A stretch of 24,374 bases of DNA from Paramacrobiotus richtersi (GCA_034698045.1 JAQGAU010000748.1:1-24374), one strand, 5' to 3'; counted from the first letter of the stretch, positions 10,453 to 19,741 are shown. Made by a program: numbers and translations. The notes: a model not told the origin generated them from the sequence alone.

Positions 10453-10792
10453 ATGCTGGACAGAGCCAAATATGATCTTACACAGTGGGAGGTGAAAAAA
10501 GAAAGCGGAAAAAAATTACAAGATACGGTGTAAGCAAGATGCTGGACGACCATGAGGTGTCATTCTTGAACGAAGTAGCCAACAGCCGGGCTGTTATTCA
10601 ACTCGAGCACGTCTCAGACATAATCTATGAGGATGGCCTTGCCTTGTTCAATAAAGAATTAAGCCCACTGTACCTGACGGACGGCTCAACTGTAGATGCT
10701 GGCGAATCCTTGATCCCGATGTTGATTCTGATGAAGATCTCGGTGATCATTTCGATGAGCAATCGCTCGATAAACATAACACTAAACAAGTA
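10453..10792 (+). pseudogene. Helical-acidic exon, copy A (two frameshifts)
   Basis: Homologous to 12479-12823. The position of the shared stop is a sense codon here (CGG, 10587-10589). Two single-base losses relative to B break the frame: one in the A-rich stretch near 10495-10515 and one near 10705 (tccttgatc against ttctttgatc). Past the second, the acidic DPDVDSDED reading continues in the next frame through HNTKQVDVNLSE, where B and C have a TAA after HNTK. Confidence 0.6.
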
Positions 10793-10830
10793 GATGTTAA
10801 TCTAAGTGAAATAGTGTACGGAGATGCAAC

Positions 10831-11166
10831 ATGCACAATCACGGAACAGTCGAATCCTCTGTGCAAGTGCCTCAAAACCCGAAATATAGTCAAACCAGGA
10901 GATCTGACGAGATCTACATTCTCGCGACACTCTTCACATACCTCATCCGCTTCCTGCAAACGACTAAGGAAACAGAAAAAGAAGAATTTAGCAAACATCA
11001 AGGTTCAAGACTGGCACTTCAACTGATTGTCCTGCACGCTCGCTGCAGCTGCAGACCTAAGCCGGAAGCTGTCACACAAAGGTTTCGTACGCAGTCAGGC
11101 AAAACGTCTCTCAAACGAAACAGGTGCTGCTATTTTCGCCAGCCATTAATCGATGCGGCTACGTGA
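10831..11166 (+). pseudogene. TEREIYILATLF exon, copy A (in-frame deletion)
   Basis: Aligned to B, A lacks a net 9 bases, so the NQGYLTERE segment is replaced by a few other residues before EIYILATLFTYLIRFLQ. The frame runs beyond the B stop to about 11166 through a Lys/Arg-rich stretch (QSGKTSLKRNRCC). Copy D has a more diverged version at about 21600-21830 on minus (LTEREICILAPLTIYLIRFL). Confidence 0.45.
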
Positions 11167-11299
11167 CATAGTTACGATTTCATGCAAGAAAATGTCCGAA
11201 AAAAACCTCTAGGACGGTGTCCACTGGTACTGGGCATTTGTTTCGCCATAACGATATACCAGTGTATCCTTTATACCAGCCAGGGTTAATAACTACGTG

Positions 11300-11330
11300 C
11301 CAGGTACTAGCCAAGTACCAGCCAGGTACT
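11300..11330 (+). repeat. 11-bp microrepeat private to copy A
   Basis: ccaggtactag, ccaagtaccag, then ccaggtact: almost three units, at a place where B and C read agtggttgcggttcgtag. A local slippage expansion in copy A. Confidence 0.6.
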
Positions 11331-11691
11331 TTCCCGCACCAAGCGCAGTAGTTGTACTAGCTAGAAAAAGCTGGAGAGAGGTTCCTGGAGGCGGAGCTTA
11401 GCCGTAACGGTTATGTTGATTTTTGCAGCGCAAGCTGCATAACTTCCGTGCTTGCTTGCAAGAGCAAAAGAGAGGTTCCAGGACGCGAATCTTGGCAGCA
11501 AAGGCTATGCTAGCACAGTGACTCACGGTCCAAGTTCTTACGCTTGCATTCACGTTAAGCGTTTGGTATCGCTTATTTTTTGTAGCCGAACGCAAATGTA
11601 AACCGTTACCTTGGAGCACTTTATAATACTTACTTCATCGGTATCCACTTTGATGTTCACCTTTTACAGAACAGTTCATCATCTGTCTCGA

Positions 11692-11937
11692 GATTCCATC
11701 TAGCCGTGGACCGAAAAACCCCGCGAAAACCCCCAATTCCAAAGTAAGCTGGTGCGAGTGTACTCCCTTTTTGGGATTAAATTGTCCGACATTCTCAAAT
11801 TTTACGATGACTTGTTACGATTTCTGATGCTGATCCGCCATTTTCAGAGAAAAACGAAAGGATATCGAACACCCCAGGCACCTTCTATGGGTGGCGCAGT
11901 CCATGCTTCGTTGGCAAAGTCGACGAAAGCCTCTTGA
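11692..11937 (+). pseudogene. KLSDILKFYDDLL exon, copy A
   Basis: Reads VRVYSLFGIKLSDILKFYDD, LLRFLMLIRHFQRKTKGYRT and PQAPSMGG, then stops at 11935-11937. Copy D on minus (about 20735-20945) has the same block with a stop after AKGY. A and D share a downstream caagtt where B and C have the donor taagtt. Confidence 0.45.
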
Positions 11938-12001
11938 GAACTGGGTGAGCGACCGAACACAGCTGAGATGGTAGGAAAAAAAAGTGTAATTCTGATCAGT
12001 C

Positions 12002-12244
12002 GTGGTAAAATTTGGCAAGTTGCTGTACGAAATTCAAATTCAGTGTCTTAATACCGTTCTTCCGTCTTACAGCACCAGTAAACGCCAATTTATTGTTCAG
12101 GATTTTGAAAACATTGTAGGCCGTAATGTCAACGCCGTTTCGGTTTTCTTAGATCCGTGCAATCGTAGGGTATCTGTTCGAATTATTAATTGTTTTGTTA
12201 AATGGAAACGTTTTACACTTGCTTTTGTGGAAACCTTGTTGTGA
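12002..12244 (+). pseudogene. Short-tail open frame of copy A
   Basis: An 80-codon frame reads VVKFGKLLYEIQIQCLNTVL, then FIVQDFENIVGRNVNAVSVF and a C-terminal basic segment KWKRFTLAFVETLL. It looks protein-like. Copy D matches the DNA but has a one-base insertion near 20495, and beyond it a different frame is open for 69 codons (20301-20510). Fragment G keeps that second frame open too, so the true frame is undecided. This tail replaces the long tail of B and C. Confidence 0.4.
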
Positions 12245-12478
12245 AAGCGAATGAATGGGCTGTAGTTAACGTTTTCAGATGATCACAATAGAAACCACAA
12301 CAAACATACCGTCTAAGTGGTGCCAATTCCGTTGGCTCCCATCGGTATTCATTTCCCGAAGGGAACCACAACTGAAAATTTTTTCCGGTGATCCTCCACC
12401 AACTTGTACCACTAGAGGTAAAGCCAGGAGGTTTGTCAGCTCAACTCGTGAGTTACTATACATTTTGCATTTCTGACT

Positions 12479-12823
12479 ATGCTGGACAGAGCCAAATATG
12501 ATCTTACACAGTGGGAGGTGAAACACAAGAAAGTGGAAGAAATTACAAGATACGGTGTAAGCAAGATGCTGGAAAACCATCTGGTGCCATTCTTGAACGT
12601 AGTAGCTAACAGCTAGGCTGTTATTCAACTCGGGGCGCTAAGGCGGCTAACTTGCCGCCTTCTGGGTGGCCTTGCCTTGTTCACTAAAGAATTAAGACCA
12701 CTGCACTTGACCGACGGCGCAACTGGGGATGCCGGCGAATTCTTTGATCCCAAAGCAGATTCCGATGAAGATCCCGATGAAGATTTCGATGAGCAGTCGC
12801 TTGAAAAGCATAACACTAAATAA
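12479..12823 (+). pseudogene. Helical-acidic exon, copy B (same internal stop)
   Basis: Same length (345 nt) and frame as the copy C exon, with the same TAG (12614-12616). It keeps TQWEVKHKKVEEITRYGVSK, LTDGATGDAGE and an acidic run DSDEDPDEDFDEQSLEK. Upstream, a 72-nt GT-AG segment (12418-12489) could be an intron; copy A has one of identical length at 10392-10463. The frames on the two sides of this candidate intron do not join cleanly, so the true 5' exon is unsettled. Confidence 0.6.
12640..12661. repeat. Stem-loop in the helical-acidic exon (also 9982-10003)
   Basis: aaggcggc, a 6-base loop taactt, then gccgcctt: a perfect 8-bp stem present in both palindrome arms, just after the shared TAG. 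Copy D has only a shorter gccgc/gcggc stem (about 21973-21986) and copy A has none. It may be coincidental but is exact in both arms. Confidence 0.6.
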
Positions 12824-12857
12824 GTAGATGTTAATCTAAGTGGAGTAGTGTACTGAC

Positions 12858-13094
12858 ATGCAACATGTACTATCACGGACAGTCGAATCATCTGTGCAAG
12901 TGCCTCAAAACCCGAAATATATAGTCAACCAAGGATATTTGACGGAGCGAGAGATCTACATTCTTGCGACACTCTTCAAATACCTCATCCGCTTCCTGCA
13001 AACAACTAGGGAAACAGAAGCAGAAGAAATTGGCAACCATCAAGGATCAAGACTGGCACTTCAGCTGATTGTCCTGTACGCTCGCTGCAGCTAA
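12858..13094 (+). pseudogene. TEREIYILATLF exon, copy B
   Basis: Open for 78 codons to a TAA after LIVLYARCS. It is nearly identical to the copy C reading, with a few replacements such as TEAEE for TETEE. The upstream acidic exon ends at 12823 in a different frame, so either a short intron or a frameshift separates the two blocks. Being intact, it is the best template for database searching of this module. Confidence 0.5.
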
Positions 13095-13636
13095 AGACCT
13101 AAGCCGAAAGCTGTCACATAAAAGTTTCGTACGCAGTCAAGCGAAACATCACTCAAGCGAAGCAGGTGCCGCTATTTTCGCCAGCCGTTAATCGATGCGG
13201 CTACGTGACATAGTTACGATTTTATGAAAAAACAATGTCTGAAAAAAACCCCTAGGACGGTGTCCACTGGTTATTTTTTTCGCCATAACGATAAACCTGT
13301 GTATCCTTTATACCAACCTAGGTTAATAACTACGTAGTGGTTGCGGTTCGTAGCACTTTCCCGCACCAAGCGCAGTAGTTGTACTAGCTTGAAAGAGCAG
13401 GAGAGAGGTTCCAAGGGGCAAATCTTGGCAGCAACGGCTATGCTAGCACAGTGACTCCGGGTCAAATTTCTTATGCCTGCCTTCACGTTAAGCGTTTGGT
13501 ATCGCTTATTTTTGGTAGCCGAATGCAAATGTAAACCGTTACCTTGGAGCACTTTAAAACACTTACTTCATCAGTATCCCCTTTGATGTTCACCTTCTAC
13601 AGGACAGTTTATCATTCGTCTCGAGTTTCCATCTAG

Positions 13637-13930
13637 TCATGGGCCGAAAAACCCCGCGAAAACCCCCAATTCCAAAGTAAGCTGGTGCGAGTGTACTGCC
13701 TTTTTGGGAGGAAATTGTCCGACATTCTCAAATTTTACGATGACTTGTTACGATTCCTGATGCTGATCCGCCATTTTCAGAGAAAAGCGAAGGGATATCA
13801 AACACCCCAGGCACCTTCTACGCGTGGCGTAGTCCACGGTTCGCCGACCAAGTCGACGCAGGGCTCTATTGAAAATAGGGTAAGCGACTGCTCACAGCTA
13901 AGACAGTCGGAAATACAAGTGCGATTCTGA
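13637..13930 (+). pseudogene. KLSDILKFYDDLL exon, copy B
   Basis: Just after an acceptor-like tttccatctag the frame opens as SWAEKPRENPQFQSKLVRVY and stays open through KLSDILKFYDDLLRFLMLIR and the TPQAPS segment to a TGA at 13928. About 30 bases further on is GTAAGT, a full donor consensus (ctgtaagttttcc). This donor marks the point where B and C diverge from A and D. Confidence 0.5.
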
Positions 13931-14022
13931 TCAGTCGTGGCAAAATTCTGTAAGTTTTCCTGCATGTTTACTGATGTTTTGAAGTATCCATTTCATTTGT
14001 TTCTGAAATATCACATTTATAG

Positions 14023-14280
14023 TCGATCGGTTCCGACGAGAAGTGCAGGCTTAAGTGCACCCAAGACCAGCTCCGACTGCAGGTGCTTTAACGCCAACAG
14101 TATAAGGACCTGAAAAGCCTGGGAAAACAGCATCGTCAATGGCAAAAAATGTCAGTGCTGAATCAGTTACTTTTCGAACGTGACGCGTATGAACACCGCG
14201 ATGGAAAGAGCTACGCTGATGGAACGGCCGAAACTCAACTAAAGATATTCGAAAAGAACCCAAAATACACATTTGAATTC
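14023..14280 (+). pseudogene. Lys/Gln-rich exon, copy B
   Basis: Same frame and same TAA (14089-14091) as the left arm. After the acceptor it has about 20 extra bases (tcgatcggttccgacgagaa) that C lacks but that are matched, slightly diverged, on minus at about 19830-19856 in copy F. The donor has drifted from GTAAGT to GTAAAT. Confidence 0.55.
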
Positions 14281-14405
14281 GTAAATACTTGTTCCTTCTC
14301 AGATTTCCGGACAGAATGTTGAAAACGAGCAATGATGTAAGAGCGATGGCTTTCTTGGTTGCGGTGCGTTCTACATGAGTGCTGAAGCTGGCTATATTCA
14401 ATTAG

Positions 14406-14558
14406 CAGGAAGCAATACTTCGACAAAAGGATCGATTCAACAGCAGCGCGTTTTGATTGTGATTCCGGTCCGTTCAGTGGTTTTCCCGAAAAACTTGAAT
14501 GGATCGCAGTGTGCCGAAAATTCTTGTAAAGATGCGCAACCAACTTGCGGACGAAAAG
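14406..14558 (+). pseudogene. SGFPEKLEWIAVCRKFL exon, copy B (frameshifted)
   Basis: Loss of one T in the TTTCTTG run near 14522 turns the reading after CRKFL into an immediate TAA. The 3' donor is also lost (ggacta in place of gtaaaa). The B copy of this exon is therefore dead while the left-arm copy remains open. Confidence 0.5.
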
Positions 14559-14645
14559 GACTAAGACTAAGAAGCCTGTCATCTCCATTCACGAATTACG
14601 TTGTATTCCAAATTTCTGACTATGCAGACTGGGACAGTTTTGGCT

Positions 14646-15128
14646 ATCAAAAAACTAATGAGCGCTAAGGCGGACTGGTTACCGGCTTTTATAGCGGCTA
14701 TCGAAAGAAAAAGCCACACAGTGGAAGGGAAAGAAAAAAGACAAGCAGACGGGAAAAAAAGACGCCATGCAGACGGTAAAGAAATACGCAATGCAGATGT
14801 TGACCAATTACCTGTTGCCAATTGTGATGGATTATCACAAAAGTCAGGCTATTAAAAAACTTATGGGCCCTAAGGCGGACTTGTTACCGGCTTTTATAGC
14901 GGCTATCGAAAGAAAAAGCCACACAGTGGAAGGGAAAGAAAGACGACAAGCAGACGGGAAGAGAAGACACCATGCAGACGGGAAAGAAATACGCGATGCA
15001 GATGTTGACCGATTACCTGTTGCCAATTCTGATGGATACTGACAAAAGTCAGGCTATCAAAAAACTTATAGGCCTTAAGGCGAACTTGTTACCGGCTTCT
15101 ATAGCGGCTATCGAAACAAAGACAAAAG
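14646..15128 (+). repeat. 205-bp tandem array, right arm (three units)
   Basis: The marker accggctt starts at 14681, 14886 and 15091, a strict 205-bp period; the third unit is cut after ATCGAAACAAAGAC. Open frames start at the repeated catgcagacgg (14767 and 14972). The left arm has lost, or never gained, one unit. The first left-arm unit joins a unit-1-like edge to a unit-2-like body, as expected from unequal recombination. Confidence 0.85.
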
Positions 15129-15599
15129 TATTTTATCGAGCATGCCGCGGATGGAGCTTTGAGCAACGCATCACCCTACCTGCACTGTTATATTAGCATA
15201 CAGAAATTACTTGACATGATGGCAAAGAATAAGCTAAAATCCGCCTGTATTACTGCTATACGATTCACTGTGCCGTACCTGCGGTCACGACTAAACCGTC
15301 TCGTTAACGAACTAACAAACTCATAACTATAAAAATGCTAGTAAAGCTAAATATAACTCGGTTGTTTTTCAATCATACCGTACTTGTGTGTGGTACTCTA
15401 GTGCGTGTTCTCTTTTCCGTTGGCTGTGAGTGCAGCTGTTCAAAGTGTGGCAAATTCAAAGCGCAGCTTGTACCAATTTCGTTTTCTGTTTATGCATTGG
15501 GAGTTTCAAACTTTATTCGAGAAGACTAAACAGCACTGGTCGGCCGTTATATTACACTAGACGACACTACGCAATTAATTTCAGGGGCTTTGTTTGCAG

Positions 15600-16052
15600 G
15601 GAAATCCAGCGCAAACGTTATCCAATGTAGGTGGAGAACTGGATATCGGTCTTGATGATCACAAAATAGTGACTAAGTCGATCAAAGATAAACTTTTCAC
15701 AGACATGACGGAGAAAATCGTACAAAATGGTATTGCCTTATTCATATCAATCCAGCCACACTCGAACTGACCGACGGCCCAACTGGAGATGATACCGAGT
15801 CAGATTCCAATGAAAACCTGGAAGAAATGACAGCAGGAGTTAGCATACCTGGCACGAGTGCTGAACAAACTGATGCTAAGCCGCTGGTCGAGATCGGTGA
15901 GGAACCATCCGGTTCGGGAGGGAACTTTTCCAGTGATTACGAACAGGGCGTCACCGGACACGTACCACGTAGCAGCACAGGTAGTACCTTGGCTGCCGAA
16001 GAATCACGGCGTACCGCGCGCGCTGCAGCCCGAGGGAAGGCTAGCGTGTCAA
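15600..16052 (+). pseudogene. Acidic/Ser-Gly-rich exon, copy B (frameshifted)
   Basis: One base shorter than the left-arm exon: atatcaatccagcc at about 15745 against atatcaagtccagcc. The frame breaks just before the LELTDG motif. The donor, GTGAGT at 16053, is a better consensus than in the left arm. From about 15827 the frame is open again (EEMTAGVSIPGTSAEQ...). Confidence 0.6.
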
Positions 16053-16581
16053 GTGAGTATGGCAGCGTTTTGCTGGCATGAATGCAGTCAGGGGTTAATA
16101 GCGTACCGATATGCCACATTTACCACACCTTAACATGACTGCTGCAATTAGATACTGTATGGACAGACGCTTTTCTATTAAGATTATGATACGGTGTACG
16201 TTCATGAGAATTTCCGACACACACTGTCATAGCTAAAGAGCGTCCTACGAATCGCCTAAACAGATCTGGCTCGTAAAAACATTGATCGAATACCGTATTT
16301 CACGTGCCAGTGTCTGTTTCAATATCGCTTTTCTACCAAACCTTGCTGGATGCCACGGTCTGTATGCCATAGGCAGGACCAACCGCCGCACGCAAACCAG
16401 AAACCGCTCTTTTGAAAATTATTAACATCACATTATATCGCAGTTGTTTATTGAAACTGCTATCTGTGAATCGCTGTATTGGATTAACGATTTTTGCGCG
16501 CGATAACTACTACAACGCCACGCTCCAGTGTGTCAGTACTTAGTATAATTATTAAGTATGTTGTAGATCAATTCTCAACAG

Positions 16582-16674
16582 GTATTCCTCCGTCTGCCAC
16601 CAAATCCAAGCTGCCTTGCATCGTGTAAACTCCAAAGCCGACGCTAGCCCTTACTGACGGAAAAAGTGCTGCAA
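16582..16674 (+). pseudogene. Basic exon following the acidic exon, copy B
   Basis: Same acceptor (attctcaacag) and start IPPSATKSKLPCIV, then TAA, then PKPTLALTDGKSAAKG. The sequence then jumps to what lies at about 6109 in the left arm, so about 155 bp are deleted. Confidence 0.55.
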
Positions 16675-16801
16675 AGGGTCGTTCGGAACCCGAATCTTCC
16701 GTTTAACATATGTTGATTTTGTTGTATGTACTACTTCGTGTGTAGTAAATGTGTAGCCGTAATCTCTTGTGCCATACTTTGTGTACTACACTTGCGTTTT
16801 G

Positions 16802-18197
16802 TGTTTTCAAAACTTTTCATCTCCCTGACCAGCCAAAGTGCGGACATAACCGTTCTCTGGCTTCTATTGTCGAGCAGAATATCACGCAACCTGAGGACGA
16901 AAGAACCCCACCCCCCCGTCACCCCCAAGGATCTCCCAAAGCGGGATCTCAGTGATGGCATAGTCCGTCGCGCGGGAGACGAGCCCTGTACAATCTGCGA
17001 ATGACCGCGAAAGCTGCTATAGTTCAGGTTCGTTCTTGCTTTTGTCGGATTGTATGTAAGGTTACCAACACTGCAGCGAAAGGCTTGCACCTGCGGGTGG
17101 AGAATCCTGTTAGTTAGTCTGGCGAAAGGCTCTCTTCAGTCGCCTTTAGTGTCAAACCAGTCAGCATTTTTATTTTTTTCAGCAAAATCAAGACTCAGTT
17201 CACTGTACAAATAAATGTTGTGTTTTCAGCTGCTAATTTAGGATTATTCACCATTAAGGTCCGTGTTCAGCTAATCCAGGTTTATGGTATAATCCAATGC
17301 AAAGTGGCAACGTCCCCTCGAAGCAACAGACAGAGGTCACGTTGGCAGTAATAATGTCGACAAAACGATGCATGTCATGAAGAGAATAAGAAGAGAAAGA
17401 AATCAGAACAAGCTACAAAGACAAACGGTGAGCAAGCACAAACCCCCGAAAGTCCACTTTAAATGTTACAAGGAAAACAGGTGCTTCATAGTCTAAAACA
17501 GCTCAGTCCAGGAAACTTCATCGAGCGCATTCTTCATGGTACCTCAACCACAAACCATCACCACCACAAATCCACACCACCAGGAAAGTACGAAAACCAT
17601 TTCAACATTACAGAACAACACCTTGCGGACATCACCACGATCCTCGCTGACCTAACCGGGAATCGGACACATTTTGTCAGACAACCGGAAATAAACCCTT
17701 CCAGACATATATTCGCGATTCACACCGAAATTCTGTGCATCCTGCAATCGCGCTGGCTATACGCTCATCGGATGCCGTAAGAGACATATTAGTTATTTCA
17801 CTAAACGGCTCTTCAACGAATTAACGCCGAAATTACATACTTTATTGTTTATCCATATTTAGGTTTGCAAACATCTTATGACCTAGGCTGACTCGTTTAT
17901 TAACTAGATTTGAATATTCTTACCACTAAAACCCTGCTTTGCAATACCAGTTTTCTCACTGTATGAAAAATGGGACGAGCGGAAACGCTACCTTATACAG
18001 ACTTGTTTGCTTACTAAAAAAACATATTTCGTTGAAAGGGCGTTGGGCCAATTGTCGCAGAAACTGCACTGATTTCTGTTAACGACAGAGAATTATCACA
18101 CAGCCTTATTTACGCATCTTTAATCTTATCTTATTGTTGCAGAAGTTGTGCTGATTTAACTCAGAATTGTAGCAGGAATTGCGCAAAGAACGTCATA
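16802..18197. other. Stretch between palindrome and copy F, no supported gene
   Basis: It lies past the right end of the palindrome match and is not similar to the family by eye. It holds a C-rich run near 16909-16925 and one unrecognised 105-codon plus frame at 17463-17780. That frame has a true ATG right after an in-frame TAA, a His-rich patch (TNHHHHKSTPPGKYE) coming from a CAC-rich stretch, and a plausible middle (ITEQHLADITTILADLTGNR). No splice or family evidence supports it. Confidence 0.35.
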
Positions 18198-18319
18198 CAC
18201 GGCCGGCGGCAGAAGATTAGTCAGAACTATCAGTTGGGTTTTTTCCGAGAATCCTCTCCATCGCTTTTTGCGTCAGTGGAGGCTGGCTTCAGCTTCGGAG
18301 TAGACACGCTTCAGGGTGG

Positions 18320-18650
18320 TACCACCTGTGCTGCTCTGAGCTTAAAGTGCTGGGACCTGTCTGGAGACGCCTTCTTCGGAATCACTTGAAGGATATTCCC
18401 CAGGATACCGAATGGTCTTCACCGATCCCGACCAGCGACCCAGCGGGAGTTGCTTTCACACTCGTGCCATGGATGTTTGCTCCTGTCGTTACTTCTCACT
18501 GCTCTTCACCTGAATCTCCATCGGAGTCTCCATAGAAATGTTCATTGGAATCATCAGAATCTTCATCGTAATCGTCATCGGAATCTACATCGGTATCAAG
18601 AGATTCGTCAGCATCTTTGTTGCGCCGTCGGTCGGGTGCAGTGCGCTTAA
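18320..18650 (-). pseudogene. Acidic exon of copy F, fused to the basic exon
   Basis: The minus strand reads RRRNKDADESLDTDVDSDDD and a long acidic run to GEEQ, a TGA, then VTTGANIHGTSV and VGIGEDHS, matching MTAGVSIPGTSA and VEIGEEPS of copy C. One base is missing near the LTDGAT homologue. At about 18320-18330 the exon homology passes directly into the basic-exon homology (AEASLH, then TDAKSDGEDSRKKPN), without the roughly 500 bp that separate the two exons in the palindrome arms. Confidence 0.6.
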
Positions 18651-18657
18651 TTTTAAC

Positions 18658-18856
18658 GACGGGAAAAAAGACGCCATGCAGACGGTAAAGAAATACGCAA
18701 TGCAGATGTTGACCAATTACCTGTTGCCAATTGTGATGGATTATCACAAAAGTCAGGCTATTAAAAAACTTATGGGCCCTAAGGCGGACTTGTTACCGGC
18801 TTTTATAGCGGCTATCGAAAGAAAAAGCCACACAGTGGAAGGGAAAGAAAGACGAC
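18658..18856 (+). repeat. Near-identical inverted 199-bp piece of the 205-bp array
   Basis: It matches 14748-14945 over its full length; the only difference I can find is six rather than seven A residues after gacggg. It is inserted in copy F in the opposite direction to F itself: the F fragments on both sides are minus-sense, this piece is plus-sense. Everything around it differs from B and C by far more. It is almost one array period long and spans the end of unit 1 and the start of unit 2. Confidence 0.85.
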
Positions 18857-19029
18857 CGCGACCACAGGTACGACACAGCGAATCGAATAGTTGCAGTGCA
18901 ATCATGTCTTACCTTCTTCTTAGCCAACATGTCCAGAAGCTTCGAAATGCCAATACAATAGAGCAAATAATACAATCGCGTTCCCATTTCACCCTTCGCG
19001 GCATTCTGCATGCATAAAAAGGTTTTTAT

Positions 19030-19200
19030 TATTCGACAAGTCAGCCGCCTTAGCGACACCGAGTTGAATAACAGCCTGGCTGTTGGCTACGTCGTTCAAG
19101 AATGGCACCAGATGGTCTTCCAGCATCTTGCTTGCACCGTATCGTGTAATTCCTTCCACCTTTAATTTCGTTCACCTCCCACTGTGTAAGATTATATTCG
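19030..19200 (-). pseudogene. Helical exon, copy F fragment
   Basis: The minus strand carries the TQWEV, TRYGASK and VANSQAVIQL homologue, with CAG at 19076-19078 where the palindrome arms have TAG. It has small indels (for example gaacgaaat replacing the lysine-rich run) and ends after about 50 codons. On its 3' side it is next to the fragment that matches 7668-7760 of the left arm; on its 5' side it meets the LQVLQ block. Confidence 0.55.
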
Positions 19201-19219
19201 GCTCAGCCTGCCTAGACCA

Positions 19220-19338
19220 CGTTGCCCAGGTATTTCAGGTCTTTATCCTCCTCCTTCTGGAGCACCTGCAGTCGAAGCAGGAGTGTGCTGCTCTCGCTAG
19301 AACCATTCCGAAGGCTCTCCTGCAAGCAAAGCAGTGTA
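19220..19338 (-). pseudogene. Lys/Gln-rich exon, copy F (stop-free at the shared site)
   Basis: After a strong acceptor, tttgcttgcag, the minus strand reads ESLRNGSSESSTLLLRLQVL and then QKEEDKDLKYLGN. The codon at 19257-19259 is CAG where both palindrome arms have TAA. Similarity to B and C stops after about 40 codons, next to the helical exon fragment. Confidence 0.5.
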
Positions 19339-19456
19339 CGTAACGTGCGATATGCCTCGCATGCAAGTAACCTGATTTGCTAAATTATTCATTGCAATGT
19401 GTTTGTCGCTGGCGTTGCTTTGCGTTGGCTTATGGCGCGTCGTTAATCCAATTCCA

Positions 19457-19741
19457 TTATTCGGCGAACCCAATCGAAATATAACGGAACTGGCGTATAC
19501 TAATGGACGACTTCCCAGAAATACCTACCAATACTTCGTCGACAAGGTCCAGGCTACTAGCTCGGGATTTTTTCTTGAGAATTGTCGCTTCAGTCTGGCG
19601 AAATTGCGCCTGTTTGCGTGCTTGCCGGATTTTTTTCCGATGGCGACGTCGCTTTCGATTAGCGTCATTTTCAGGGTCGCGGTGTGCCGCGTGTCGATCA
19701 CTTCGGAACTGTTCTCCGAAAATCTCCTTAAGTCGATGCAC
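19457..19741 (-). other. Basic coiled open frame inside copy F, possible exon
   Basis: After acceptor-like ctgctctgcag the minus strand is open for 94 codons: HRLKEIFGEQFRSDRHAAHR, then a very basic KRRRHRKKIRQARKQAQFRQ, then SSLDLVDEVL followed by a possible donor (attg|gtaggt). The block lies between two F pieces that match 14023-14060 of copy B, so it may be an exon that the palindrome copies have lost, or an insertion in F. I cannot name it; the plus frame over the same bases looks like its shadow. Confidence 0.3.

Larger units (their letters stand above)
10352..12340 (+). repeat. Copy A, tandem copy with the short tail
   Basis: It matches copy B (12373 to about 13955) in direct orientation, with an offset of 2026 bp at the helical exon and 1933 bp at the KLSDILKFYDDLL exon. 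A carries about 90 extra bases around 11355-11470, built from a second version of the gagaggttcc segment, which copy D also has. After about 12020 A no longer matches B or C and instead matches copy D (20300-20640 reversed). A and D therefore form one subfamily and B and C another. Confidence 0.85.
12438..16801 (+). repeat. Right palindrome arm (copy B of the gene family)
   Basis: Mirror image of 5987-10203. It carries the same exon blocks in the same sense order on the plus strand but has more lesions: one-base deletions in the exons at 14406-14558 and 15600-16052, a stop in the exon at 16582, loss of the donor after 14558, and a deletion of the segment that corresponds to 6110-6264 (that segment is still present in copy F, so the loss is on this side). 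It keeps three 205-bp units against two in the left arm. Confidence 0.9.

Noticed and set aside
10392-10463. 72-nt intron before the helical exon (also 12418-12489)
   Set aside because: GT-AG ends, a branch-like CTGAC and identical length are suggestive, but the frames on the two sides do not join without a stop, so it is not annotated as an intron.
14646-15128. CRISPR-like array
   Set aside because: Units are 205 bp, contiguous, without unique spacers, in a eukaryotic context.
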